Shown one piece after another: positions 38,301 to 49,151 of a DNA stretch of 64,000 nucleotides. Position 1 is the stretch's first letter. Each line of letters starts with the position of its first letter. The notes below the pieces were generated by a model. That model saw only the letters and a list, made by a program, of their open reading frames with translations. It searched no databases and was not told the origin of the DNA. The translations under genes were made by a program, and so were the position numbers. Source of the DNA: Macropodus opercularis (lineage: Eukaryota > Chordata > Actinopteri > Anabantiformes > Osphronemidae); NCBI GenBank assembly GCA_030770545.1, contig CM061102.1, positions 4,515,501-4,579,500 of the forward strand, read 5' to 3'.

Positions 38301-40253
38301 AACTTGTTACTTTCTGCATTTTGAGTTTAACTTCTCCGTTCATATGTAAAATGTTAACAAATTCCAAATGTCTGTTGCAGACATGACAGCACCGAGATGG
38401 ATCATAGTGAAAACATCAGCTTAAAGAGAGCAGACAGCACTGACAAGGTATCTAAACTACTGTGGTATATCAGCATCTGCATTTTCTGCACTATATCAGT
38501 AACCACTCAGATGTCTCGGTGAGTTGTTCCAGACTATTAGGATGTTTTAGATGTCAAGATCTTGCAGACCTGCTTTTTGTGCAAAGGAAATGTGATGCAG
38601 TAGCTTAGGAAAAGAAATGACTGTGTTGCTGTGATCCAGTTGAGTGTTGCCGGTCATAAACCCTTGTGGTCCTGTGTTTTGATTCTACTGTGCAAACACT
38701 AGCTGGATTTAAGTCGAGATAGGATTAGCAAGGACATGTTGTGTAAACTAACCATAACAGCCTCAGGGCTGCTGGCTCACCTGTATTAGTGGTCAGTTTT
38801 TCACGTTCATTTATTTATTTTGTAGGTTGTGGAAAGGTTTCTTTACAGAAAAGAAACAAACAGACAAACCAGACAGACAAATTTCCTGTGTTGACTTTTT
38901 TGAAAATTTTTCTGGAGTTCTGACTTTATTAAAAAGTAGAAAACGTTTCAGTTCTCATCAACTATTGTTTCTTATACAGGAAATTGAAAAGCCGCGTGGT
39001 CGCAAACGGGGTGTGACCTCCAGCGACGACCAGGACAGCAAGCCGAAACGCGGACGCAAAAAGGCGGCAGCAAACACGACCTCAGCAGCTGATTCAGAGG
39101 ACCAGTGGGATGAGGACAATCGGCCAGAGGATGAGCAAAACAGCCCGCCAAAAAAGGGGCGTAGGGGGCGCCCTCCAAAGTCCGCTACCCCAAGTCAGGA
39201 CTCACCTATGAAGGGAAAGAGAGGGCGAAAGAAGGCTGCTCCACCACCGGAGGATGAGGAAGAGGAGGAGGAAGAAGAGGAAAGGATGGAGGAAGAAGCA
39301 GAGGAAGAGGAGGAAGATGATGACGGAAGCAGTGAAAATATGGAGGTTAAGTCAAAGGGAGGAAGACAAGCTAGAACGCCAAGGCGATTACAAGGGTAAG
39401 AAACAGACGAAGCAGGCTGTGTGAGGTAAATTCATACAGAGCCCTGTTCTTGGCCATGATTTCCACAAGCAGCAGCTACTGTTATTTTTGACCCTGGTTT
39501 CTGGATTTTGTGCTCAACAGCTCTGACTCAGCGGAGTCCACACCACAGAAGAGAAGAGGACGTCCACCCAAATCTGCTCAGCCACCTGCCAAGAAACCAG
39601 CGTAAGACGTTCAGTAGCTTCATGTACCAGACTTTTGCATTATCCCCAGCTCACATTTCTACATCCTGCTGAGGGCTTAGGAATATTGTTTGGCTGTCAA
39701 GAAGCTTACGGTTTAGCTTTTTCTTTGAAAGACTTGCTTCAGTCAGGAAAATAAGTTGTATCTCAGTTCTAAGCCGTGAATACATTTTTATTGCACTGAT
39801 GCGGTAATTGTGGAATCCAGCTTAAGACCAATAATGTCACTGCTGTGAGTGTAGTGTCTGAGACGCCAGACATGCTTCCCGCCAACATTAGCCACCTGGT
39901 GGGTGATGCGTTGAGATTCAGATATTCTCTGAACTGGTTGCAGCTCTGTGTCCTTCCCGTGCCGGTGATGTCTCGTCCTTTTCCTGCGTTTGCGTGTCAA
40001 AGCTTTCTGATTCAGTTTGCATTTTCTCTGTGGTACCCAGTCGTGGCGGGCGATCGAAGGCAGCTGCTGCTAAAGACGACTATGAGGAAGAAGATGAAGA
40101 AGAGGAGGAAGAACAGGAGGACGAGCCAACACCAAAAGTAAAGAATTGTTACATGGCTGTGGGGGGGAGTGCTCTGTCTGCAATCCAGTTTTCTCATTAT
40201 GGTTTTTCTTTTCTTTTCAGGGTCGCAAGAAGGCAGCAGGGCGAAGAAGATGA
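26304..40253 (+). CDS. pds5b: Sister chromatid cohesion protein PDS5 homolog B
   Basis: PDS5B is a HEAT-repeat cohesin regulator. It binds the SCC1-SMC3 ring with WAPL or sororin and governs cohesin release, acetylation and loop size. Thirty-four coding exons join in frame to 1403 aa (the human protein is about 1447). The N-terminus MAHSKARAADGKVTYPPGVK, with KEISDKISKEEMVRRLK after it, and blocks such as DMDQDSEEEKELYLNLAL, ELYNIDSHLLLSVLPQLE and NPFLEMVKFLLERIAPVH are nearly those of mammalian PDS5B. The tail from about residue 1196 has several AT-hooks (KPRGRKRG, KKGRRGRPPK, KRRGRPPKS) and a long Glu/Asp run, which PDS5A lacks or has reduced. The last exon encodes only GRKKAAGRRR. A non-coding exon near 21455-21525 precedes the coding part. 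The tail is shorter and more diverged than in mammals. Confidence 0.96.
26542..26568 (+). repeat. (TTA)9 microsatellite
   Basis: Perfect trinucleotide run in the pds5b intron between 26411 and 26761. Confidence 0.9.
35141..35190. repeat. A-run and T-run facing each other in a pds5b intron
   Basis: An A-rich stretch (35141-35170) is followed after five bases by a T-run (35175-35190), so the transcript could form an A:U hairpin. No transposon ends are visible around it. Confidence 0.7.
35523..35546 (+). repeat. (GT)12 microsatellite
   Basis: Starts seven bases after the pds5b exon ending at 35515, so it nearly abuts the donor GTAAGC. Confidence 0.9.
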
Positions 40254-40514
40254 GCTGAACATAAAATGGGGGACACAAAACAAAAAGTCACGGAGGAATG
40301 ACGTAGGAAAGAAAATATGGACATTGAACTTTTTAAACTTTTCATACGCCGATGCTCCTACTGTTACACAAATTCACACACTTGCAGATACCACATGCAC
40401 ACTACATCAGTACACGCATATCATCAGCTGTGGTTTGTTGCATTGTGTTGCATTGTGATGTTCGCCACATAAAGTAGAAATCATTTTAACAGGAAAAACA
40501 AAAAAACTCCTTTT

Positions 40515-40522
40515 TGTAAATA
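40515..40522 (+). promoter_or_regulatory. Pumilio response element in pds5b 3'UTR
   Basis: Exact TGTAAATA, matching UGUANAUA, 83 bases before the ATTAAA signal. It is close enough to the 3' end to be functional, but unproven. Confidence 0.35.
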
Positions 40523-40604
40523 GTCTCTTATGTCTGTTTCATGTTTTGTTGTTGTGTTTGATGCTGACTGGGGGGGTGCTGTAAAGCCTTTACCTTACGA
40601 TACT

Positions 40605-40610
40605 ATTAAA
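40605..40610 (+). terminator. Polyadenylation signal ATTAAA (pds5b)
   Basis: The common variant hexamer, 350 bases after the stop, followed by a GT-containing stretch. Confidence 0.5.
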
Positions 40611-40630
40611 GTGCTCCCATGATGATGTAT

Positions 40631-42749
40631 TGCTTATCAATCTTCCCTCTGTCTCAATTTTAAAAAGTGAAATTAACCATCTCTTTTTGTGGTAAGTGTG
40701 TTATTTTACTTCAAAGGAAAACATGCATTTTTGTTTACAGCACTGTATATGAAAACCTTTTTTACCATGTATAAAAAAAAAAAAAGTCGGGAACCTGTTC
40801 AAATGTAGAGTTGCCTCTGGAAAAGATTGTAGTGCGTCTCTCAGTTTTAGGTTTGTACTTACTGGTAGACAGACGTCCTGAGCAGTTGTGCTTGTAACGC
40901 AGTGTCACTGCTGAGTAAATCTTCACGTCCACCCAGTCAGATCCTTTGTTGTATCAATATACTTCTCTACAAAACCTGACAGTCGTGCTTGCTTTATTCT
41001 ACTTTGAGGGCTTGAGTGAAGTAGTTTACTTGTTCCTCTCCCTATAATGACGCCTTCAGTTGTGTTTCAGAGAGATTTCAAGACGGATAAGATTCACTTC
41101 TCAAGTAAGTAGAAGCACAGTGTTTATCTGGCCATTGCACTATTAAGTCTTGTATTCAGCTGCAGGTGATGCCAATTATTATTATTATACTAGAGTCTTT
41201 GGAAATTACATTGGCCAGAAAAATCTTTCTAAATGTCTTTCTCAACCACCTACACTTGTGTTTTTTTCAGCTGTGAGCAGCTGCTGTGTTTGTTGAAAAA
41301 AGGTTAATTACAAAGAACATTGTCACATCAGGTGCTGTTTATGGTGCTTCGCATCTTAAATGTATGCTTTGTTTTGTTCTTATTTTTACCAGGTGATCGC
41401 TTCAACACAAACTGTAAATGTGATATGTTATGTTAGGCCAAACGCTGAAAAAAGAACTGCTTCTGAAGGTGTTGAGGATTTGCAGCCCACCAGAGGGAAT
41501 TAAGCCATAAGATGGGATTTTACATAATGGCACATAAAAGATGTTTCATGAAAACAAATGGCCGTGTAAAAAAACAAAACAAAACAAAAAAACATTAGTT
41601 TTTATAGAATAGATTTTGCAACATTGACGTTCACCACAAACCGTTTGTTCTCTTGGGACTGTGCTGTGTTCTATAGTCTAGCGGTTGACATTGCTTATGC
41701 ACGTACACATGAGATCGGAACTTTCCAGCTCAGCTCGGTGGAAAAACACCCACACACCACGTTCTGGCCTCTGGTTATGGCCCATCCAGCCACGTGATTG
41801 TTCCCTACATGTCATAAACCACCTGCTCTTTGAGGGTAAATTCACTGAGTGGCCATCGTCACCCCTCGCTGAGCTGCACATCACTGGGAATCTGGCTCCT
41901 GTGTAATTAAACAGCGTTTTATGGGAAAGCTTTGTCTAATCAGCCAGTAATCTTCTGTCGGAGGCATAACCTTCCTCATTTTGTTTACTTTGATAAAGTA
42001 AATCTGTGATTTGGACTTTTAATTCAGTTCAACAATCAATTGTTTATGCACAACTTTAAATGTTTCAAATGTGTTTCACTTCAAGCTGTTGATTTCAAAG
42101 TGTGTAATTTATATGGATAGATCTTGACTTGTGTGATTTCACACAGTGAACCTGTTCCTCAAATCCTCAGTGTGACCTGGATGTTGCACATCATGGTGCA
42201 AGTTCACGTCTCTTCAAGGGTGCGATGGAGCAAGATGTCAAGCAGAGAGAGGCCAGAGTTTCCTAGCAACCCGGCTGAAAGGATGGGAGGATGAGGAGGT
42301 AATGTGGCCGCTGCACCGACTCTGCTCTATGCATGTGTCCCCATCATTTTTAATTTACATCTGCTCCGTCTTGATCGAGTAAGAAATGCAAACATACGTG
42401 ACAACCAAATGCACTTATTAGATCATCTGCCATGTGGTGATGTGTGATAATGGCGCTGTTACTGCGCTCACATGGATACATTTGCACCTGCGTCGTCGAA
42501 CCTTAAATACATTTGCGCTCTCCTTTATTTTAGTGGCATTGAAATCCTGTGAGCGTTTGAGACTCTCATCATGGAGCCTGGAGACCTTCGTGCTTCAAGT
42601 CCTGTGGCTAATAATTGATAGATTAGAGGCGGTGTGCGGTGGGTTCACAGCTGGGTGGCTGCTCTCCACAGCCCGCTGTTCAGGCACAGGGAGCCTCCAA
42701 GTATGGTAAAGTAAAGCTTACAGCCACAAACTGGACACCCGAGGCCAGT
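40631..42749. other. pds5b-kl intergenic region and kl 5' flank
   Basis: About 2.1 kb between two genes in the same orientation. It is mostly AT-rich and unique. GC content rises from about 42600 towards the kl start. I see no exons, RNA genes or mobile elements; the kl transcription start cannot be placed from sequence alone. Confidence 0.5.
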
Positions 42750-45700
42750 ATGAGCGTTTTATTCCTCCTGACGGTTCTCTCCTTCAACTCTGCAACTGCA
42801 AAGCCCAACGCTGGTCTGAAAACGTGGGGACGTTTCAGTAAACTGCCCTATCCAGGAGACAAGGCTTTCCTCTATGACACTTTCCCCAAAGGCTTCATAT
42901 GGGCGGTGGGCACGGCGGCGTACCAGGTGGAGGGCGCGTTCGAGAAGGACGGCAAGGGGCTCTCCATTTGGGACACTTTTACGCGCGGTGGGAACCGGAT
43001 GGCCACCGGAGACGTGGGCAGCGACAGTTACCACAACCTCCAAGCTGACATCCGAGCCATCAAGCAGCTTGGAGTCAGCCACTACAGGTTCTCCCTGTCC
43101 TGGTCCAGGATTTTTCCCAATGGCACCCGCGGGAGTTACAACGAAATCGGTACCAACTACTACCGCTCGCTCATCCAGAAGCTGAAGGAGATCCGCGTGC
43201 AGCCGGTCGTCACGCTTTACCACTGGGACCTGCCCGATCACCTGCAGCGGACCCTCGGGGGCTGGAGCAACCCGCAGCTTGTGGAGGTATTCAAAGACTA
43301 CGCAGACTTCTGCTTCCAGACTTTCGGGGATGATGTCAAGTATTGGATCACCATAGATAACCCGTTTGTGGTGGCGCGGCACGGCTATGGCACCGGAGTG
43401 GTCGCTCCCGGGATAAAAAACGACCCTGACCTCCCATTCCGGGTCGGACACAATCTGCTCAAGGTGAGACAAATCTCAAAAGATGTCATCATTAATTATA
43501 TTTTATACCATAAGAAATGCACAGTATATGTGAATGTAGATGCTGTAAGCACAGAATAAAAATTATTATTTTTATTATTCAATTCAGCTGAACTTTCTCT
43601 TCTTCTGCAGGCTCATGCAGCTGCCTGGCATCTCTACCACCGTCACTATCGGCCCCGTCAGCAGGGAAAGCTGTCTATGGCTTTGGCCTCGCACTGGATC
43701 AAGCCCAGCCGCACCCGGATGGAAAACCTGCGAGAGTGCCAGTGCTCCCTGGACCACGTCCTGGGCTGGTTTGCACGGCCCGTGTTCACAGATGGAGACT
43801 ACCCTCCCTGCATGAAGGCGAGGCTGGGTTCACGGCTGCCCTCCTTCACGCCGGACGAGAGGGAGCAGGTGAAGGGGACTGCCGACTTTTTTGCTCTCTC
43901 TCATGGAGCAGCTCTGAGCTTCCACCTCATCAACGACAGCCTGAAGTTTGGGCAGCAGGAGGACCTGGACCTGAGGATGCTGCTCTACTGGGTCAACGCT
44001 GAGTATGACAGGCCGCCCATCTTTGTGGTGCAGAGTGGATGGTAGGTTTAGATGTTGTGTGAATTAATCTGCAGGAAATTCAGTCATCTATCTTAGCACA
44101 CACTCATAAATTAAGTTCCAGGCATCTGCAAAGGCAGGTGCTTATGGGCCTGTGTCGTGGGATTGGTTGAAGGTAAAATACCGGAGTACGTGTCAAAATA
44201 GACTTGCATGAGAGTAAACGGCAACCAACTCAAGAGAAAAGACAGAGCGAATGAGAAGTGACCAGCTCAGGTTGTGGAAGTCTCTCTGTCAGTGATGTGT
44301 GTCGCTGAATGGCTTTTCACTGCTACTCTACGCAGGTACGTGCTTCGAAATACAAAGACCGAAGACCCAAAACACATGTACTACCTCAAGAGGTTCATTT
44401 CTGAGGCGCTGAAATGTGAGTAACGGCGGATCGCAACACACGGACATTCACATTTATGACGCGTGACCGTGTGTTTGTTTGCACAGCAACTCTAATAGAC
44501 GGCGTGAACGTGATCGGGTACACGGCCTGGTCTCTCTTAGACGGCTTCGAGTGGCACAGAGAGTACAGCATACGACGAGGTCTTTACTACGTCGACTTCA
44601 ACACCTCTGACATGAAGAGGGAGCCAAAGACATCTGCTACTTTTTACAGGTGGCGTTTCAGACTGAGAGTCCAGACGTGGTTGATTCTGTCTAATTGTAG
44701 TACGAGCAAAGTCTTCCTCCGTCACATTATGTAGTACATAAGTACATGTAGAACTAAAGAAAAGCGTGTGTTGATTTACTTAGTAATGTTATTCCTTATT
44801 CCTAAAGGAACGTCATTCAGAGGAACGGCTTTCCAGAACTTCCTGAGAACAGGCCAGCACACGGGGTCTTCCCATGTGATTTTGCCTGGGGGGTGTCTGC
44901 CAACTCCATACAGGTGGGTTTCTTTGGGGATATGAGGACGTTTTGTGGACTGCGTGTCAGTGGAAGGGTTAATTAACTAATCCTTTGAGAAATGTGATAT
45001 CTTTCTTTTTTTTGTTTTTATCTTTTAAGAAATTATATCGAGAACAGAGCAATTCTTCTGCTCTTTATGTAACTTACATCACATTGTTTCCACTCTGCAG
45101 TTTTGATGGTGAAAGTCCAGGTCTGACGATAAAAACTTCTCTTAATCATAAACCACAAAACCTCACAGTTGCCTGCTGAGCTCACCAGCACAGCGCCGGC
45201 TGTTATCACTGTGCTCCATGTGGCCGTGTGTTTGTATTTGTGTGCACTGTGTAACTGCAGTGCGTGCTCGCGTTGACGTCACAGGTGGAGACGGTGCCCA
45301 GCCAGTTTGCAGACCCCAACGTTTACCTCTGGAATATCTCCAACAACGGAGAGCTGTTGAGGCTGGAGGGCCACGGAGCACTGCCCCTGCGCCGACGCAC
45401 GCACTGCGCCGATTACGCCACCATCCGGCAACAAGTGCGTCTTTCTACCAGTCACACATTCATCTTTGACACAGCTTGAACGTTACATCCATGAGGAAGA
45501 TTCACTTCCACACTAAAAGGCTCTTACCTAAAACTATGAACAGCCAGTATGAGGCATATTCTGTAGTGTAAGCGACTCTCAAACGCATAATAATTATCTA
45601 TATAGGACTGTTTGTATCCTAAGCATATCTGAAGTTGCTACGTGGGGATGTGTGGTGCAGCGTCTAAAGTCTGGACGTCCTTCCTCTCTTCAGGTAGATG

Positions 45701-48623
45701 AAATACGACAGGTGGGTTTGACCCACTTCCATTTCTCTCTGAACTGGTCGGCTCTGGTGCCCACAGGCGATGCGGCTCACGCTAACACCACTCTGCTGGG
45801 CTACTACCGCTGCTTCACCCGGCAGCTGCTGCAGGCCAACGTCACGCCTGTGGTCACGCTGTGGCACCACACGCGGCAGCGCAGCAGCCTGCCCACCCTG
45901 CTCGACGCCAACAGCAAGTGGCTGAACAGGTCAGACGTGGCAGCGATGGCCACAGGGTTAATGACGACTGATACCTGGAGGATATCAGTTTCCATTTAGT
46001 TGTGTAACTCCATTATGCCGGCACTATGCTTCAAGAGCCAGGTTTCAATTTCAAATTATTTACACATTGGAAATTCCGAGAGCTAATAACACTGACGAGT
46101 AAACATTTAGCTGTATTGCTTTTAGTTTATTACAAATGATGATCATTTACAGGCTGGTCTGACGTAAAAGCAAACATGAGGTTCTCAGGGACGGACCCTT
46201 TGCCACTTGCTGCCATGGTTTCGTGCTTTATTTAAGATAACGTGTCACTAAACACAGTAACGACAATATTTAAAGGGGTTTCATGCTGGGACATTGTGGT
46301 GTATTGGCATTTTCCACTTTATTGGCAGAATGTTTAGTGTTATATCAACAGTTCATAGTAGCTGCAGCTGATGAGAGGTGAGCTGTGTAGATGACCTTTG
46401 TTTATTTCTTCCTTGTTGCTCAGCGAGACCCCTGCAGCCTTTGCAGACTACGCCAGACTTTGTTACACAGAGCTTGGTGCCTACGTGAAGATGTGGATCA
46501 CGCTCAACGAGCCCAACGATGACACGGTGAGCTACCAGGAGGCTCATCAGATGCTGCGGGCGCACGCGATGGCCTGGCACGTCTACGACCGCGAGTTCCG
46601 ACACGCGCAGGGAGGACAGGTGGGCAGAGCTGCGGCTCCCATCCCATCAGTTAATATAGCAAGTAGGTAAATGAAACGATCGCCTGTGCTGCCATGTCCG
46701 GTGCTGTGTCTCAGGTGTCCCTGGTTCTGCACATGGACTGGGTCGAACCAGCCTTTTCGCTCAGACGTGAAGACGTGGAGCCGGCGAAGCGAGTGCTGGA
46801 CTTCCGCGTCGGCTGGTTTGCAGAACCGATCTTTGGCAGCGGGGACTATCCTCTGGGCATGAGAAGATGGCTGCGTCAGCTCAACTCTCTCGAGTACAAT
46901 ATTACTCATGTGTCAATACACTCACAAGCAAACAAAAATATTCATTTAGCAACCACGCGACAATGTGACGCCTACATATTCACCCTGTTATTAGTAGAGA
47001 TTTTCTGTCCAGCACTGAAGTGTGAATCAGTCAGATCCTCAGTGGTTAGAATCAAATCAGTCAACTATACATATACATAGTTACTAATAGGATGAAGTGT
47101 CTTTTTAAAAAGCTGTTTCCGTGTCTCTACAGTTTGCCTGCGTTCAACGACGAGGACAGACAGCTGGTCAAAGGGACGTACGACTTCTTTGCACTCAGCC
47201 ACTTCAGTACCAAGTTGGTGACACATGCCAAGGAGGACTCGTAGGTTTACAGTCATTGTTTTGCTCTTTATTATAGTGATACAAGACACAAAACAAAGGG
47301 AAATGAAAGGACGTGATGTGAGAAGTGTCTGTTTAGAAGAAACGCTCGATATGCACATTAACCTCTAAGCTTCTACACAAGTTGTTTAAAACAACGAGTT
47401 GCTCGCGTTGGTTGAAAACAAATACATTGGTTTGATGCAGTGATGCATTGCCTTGTGTATTTGTCTGCAGGTACACCTACATAGCGATGCTTGAGGTCCA
47501 ACACATGATCGACACCACGTGGATCACGTCCCCGTGGCCTATTGTGCCCTGGGGCCTGAGGAAAGCCCTCAACTGGGTGAGACTGCAGCGTTCTCTGCTT
47601 TGTTTGGTTGCGGCCTTGAGGCTAATTGATTGAAATTAGTAATCAGTCCTGCCAAGTGTAATAGCAGTTACTACCTATGTGGTACAAGTTGGAGCTTAGA
47701 GTCTGGATGTTGTCTCGTGAAGTGCTACTGGTGTTTTCGTGCTAAAGGGATGATAACAGGATTGTAAGCGACATGATTCCTCTGTTGCGTCAGGTGAAGG
47801 AGCACTACCATGACATACCCGTCTATGTGATGGCCAATGGGGTCAAGGAAGACTCAACCCGCTTCGAAGACACTTTAAGGGTCTACTACCTGTACAACTA
47901 CATCAACGAGGCGCTGAAAGGTCAGAATACAAACAGAGCTTTGTGATTAATACTATGCGCTGTGTTGCATTTATACTTGTGTGTATATATTGTTTGTATA
48001 GTCCACCAGTGAGTAAGTGATCAGCTCTTCAGAGGAGATTGACTTTTTTCCCTTTACTGGTCAACAGAGGATTAATCATTAACAGACAGCTCAGGTCACC
48101 AACCCAGTAGTCAGCTGACTCAGAACACACACGTGAATGCAAACATACACGAATAAGTGCTCCGTGTTTTTATTTGTGTATTTCCAACCGATCATTAGAA
48201 GCTTTATGTCAAGCATTTAGTGACTTAGTTACCTGTTTACTTGGATGATGATGAACACTGAGCCTCTTACCTGCTGACTCCGCCTCCTCAGCGTACACTC
48301 TGGATGGTGTAAACCTGAAAGGATACTTTGCTTATGCCCTGAACGACCAAAGAGACCCAGGCTTTGGTTTGTACGGCCAAGTCCAGGAAGAATTCATCGT
48401 CAAGGCTTCTCTCTCCAACTACCGCAACATCATCCAACATAACGGCTTCCCCGTCAAGGGAGCTGCGCCCCAGCAGTGTCCTGCTTTGCCTGAACCCTGC
48501 ATGGGCTGCGATGTGCTGAAGAGGCCTGTGCTGGGCTTCCTGACTGTGGTGGGTTCAGGGGCGCTGATCACTTTGGGACTCATCATCTACTACACAGTGA
48601 AAAGACATCAGCGGTGTTACTGA
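42750..48623 (+). CDS. kl: Klotho (alpha-klotho), FGF23 co-receptor
   Basis: Alpha-klotho is a single-pass membrane protein with two glycosidase-like (GH1) domains, KL1 and KL2. It pairs with FGF receptors to bind FGF23 in phosphate and vitamin D control. Exons: 42750-43463, 43611-44041, 44336-44415, 44487-44649, 44808-44913, 45285-45434, 45694-45929, 46424-46619, 46715-46893, 47133-47240, 47471-47576, 47794-47920, 48292-48623. They join to 975 aa (human 1012). A signal peptide (MSVLFLLTVLSF) supports the start at 42750. KL1 has TIDNPFVVARHGYGTG and VVQSGW; KL2 has WITLNEPN and YVMANG. A C-terminal membrane helix (VLGFLTVVGSGALITLGLII) precedes a seven-residue tail, KRHQRCY. GH1 catalytic residues are largely lost, as expected for a co-receptor. 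Beta-klotho is the alternative, but the neighbours and the sequence fit alpha-klotho. Confidence 0.95.
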
Positions 48624-48760
48624 CGATGGGGGTGTTTTATGAACGGATTTACTAATGTGAGCTTGTTTAGCAGTGTAGAGCTCATCTCCACTGTACTTAT
48701 AGTTGTCTTTAGTTAAGCAAGGTCTAAAGAATTTTAATAAATGTGGCGTTTTGGGAATTA
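48624..48760 (+). other. kl: kl 3'UTR with AATAAA
   Basis: Short 3'UTR. AATAAA lies at about 48736-48741, roughly 115 bases after the stop, giving a compact end before the convergent rfc3 gene. Confidence 0.6.
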
Positions 48761-49151
48761 AAAACGCTGTTAAATGTTGCACCAGAATTCCAATAACAAG
48801 TTCAAGTGGTCCAACGTTTTCTAAATGAGCTGTAGTGTGTATCAGTGGCGAAGATTAAACATGACAAGACTGAACCTGGTAAAAGTAAGTTATTTATATT
48901 ATTCGACTGACGAATGGAAATAAAAGAAAACGTTAATATGCCTCCATGACACTGTTTTAGAAATGTGTTAATGATGACGAAATCAAGGTTGTCATAGAGT
49001 AAACAATAGATTTATTTAACAATTCATACCAAAGCCACAGACCATCCAACATACAGAATGTAGATCTGTATAAAGTCCAGCAAAGGTCTTGTTGGGATAA
49101 AGATGGAAGAAGTCATGAAACAAGGTTTTTCTAAATCCTGTGCAGTCAGAG
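48761..49151. other. Convergent kl / rfc3 3' region
   Basis: About 390 bases between the two 3' ends. A minus-strand AATAAA (plus-strand TTTATT near 49012-49017) about 140 bases after the rfc3 stop marks the rfc3 3'UTR. Nothing else is visible. Confidence 0.55.

Larger units (their letters stand above)
26304..40253 (+). other. pds5b: Exon map of pds5b (34 coding exons)
   Basis: Coding segments: 26304-26411, 26761-26964, 27334-27420, 28318-28415, 29246-29372, 29739-29819, 30265-30405, 31115-31230, 31358-31452, 31896-32041, 32157-32308, 32834-32947, 33142-33223, 33338-33386, 33543-33682, 34052-34167, 34251-34356, 34582-34742, 34906-35029, 35357-35515, 35593-35661, 35765-35901, 36065-36188, 36373-36577, 36923-37037, 37197-37329, 37413-37532, 37784-37846, 37946-38091, 38381-38447, 38980-39395, 39521-39601, 40041-40137, 40221-40253. 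They sum to 4212 nt. The donor after 33682 (GTCCGT) is weak but is the only one that keeps the VCV-RDITKKLG frame. Introns above 300 bp hold only simple repeats. Confidence 0.87.
40254..40630 (+). other. pds5b: pds5b 3'UTR
   Basis: Sequence after the stop codon. A Pumilio-type TGTAAATA is at 40515-40522 and an ATTAAA polyadenylation signal at 40605-40610. The A-run near 40770 may mark a longer alternative end. Confidence 0.6.

Noticed and set aside
42639..42749. Upstream start that would extend klotho by 37 residues
   Set aside because: The start at 42750 gives a proper signal peptide at the very N-terminus; the extension would bury it.
42759..43472. 237-codon open frame on the minus strand opposite kl exon 1
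   Set aside because: It is the antisense of a GC-rich klotho exon whose plus-strand product is unmistakable; no splice signals or family match support the minus strand.
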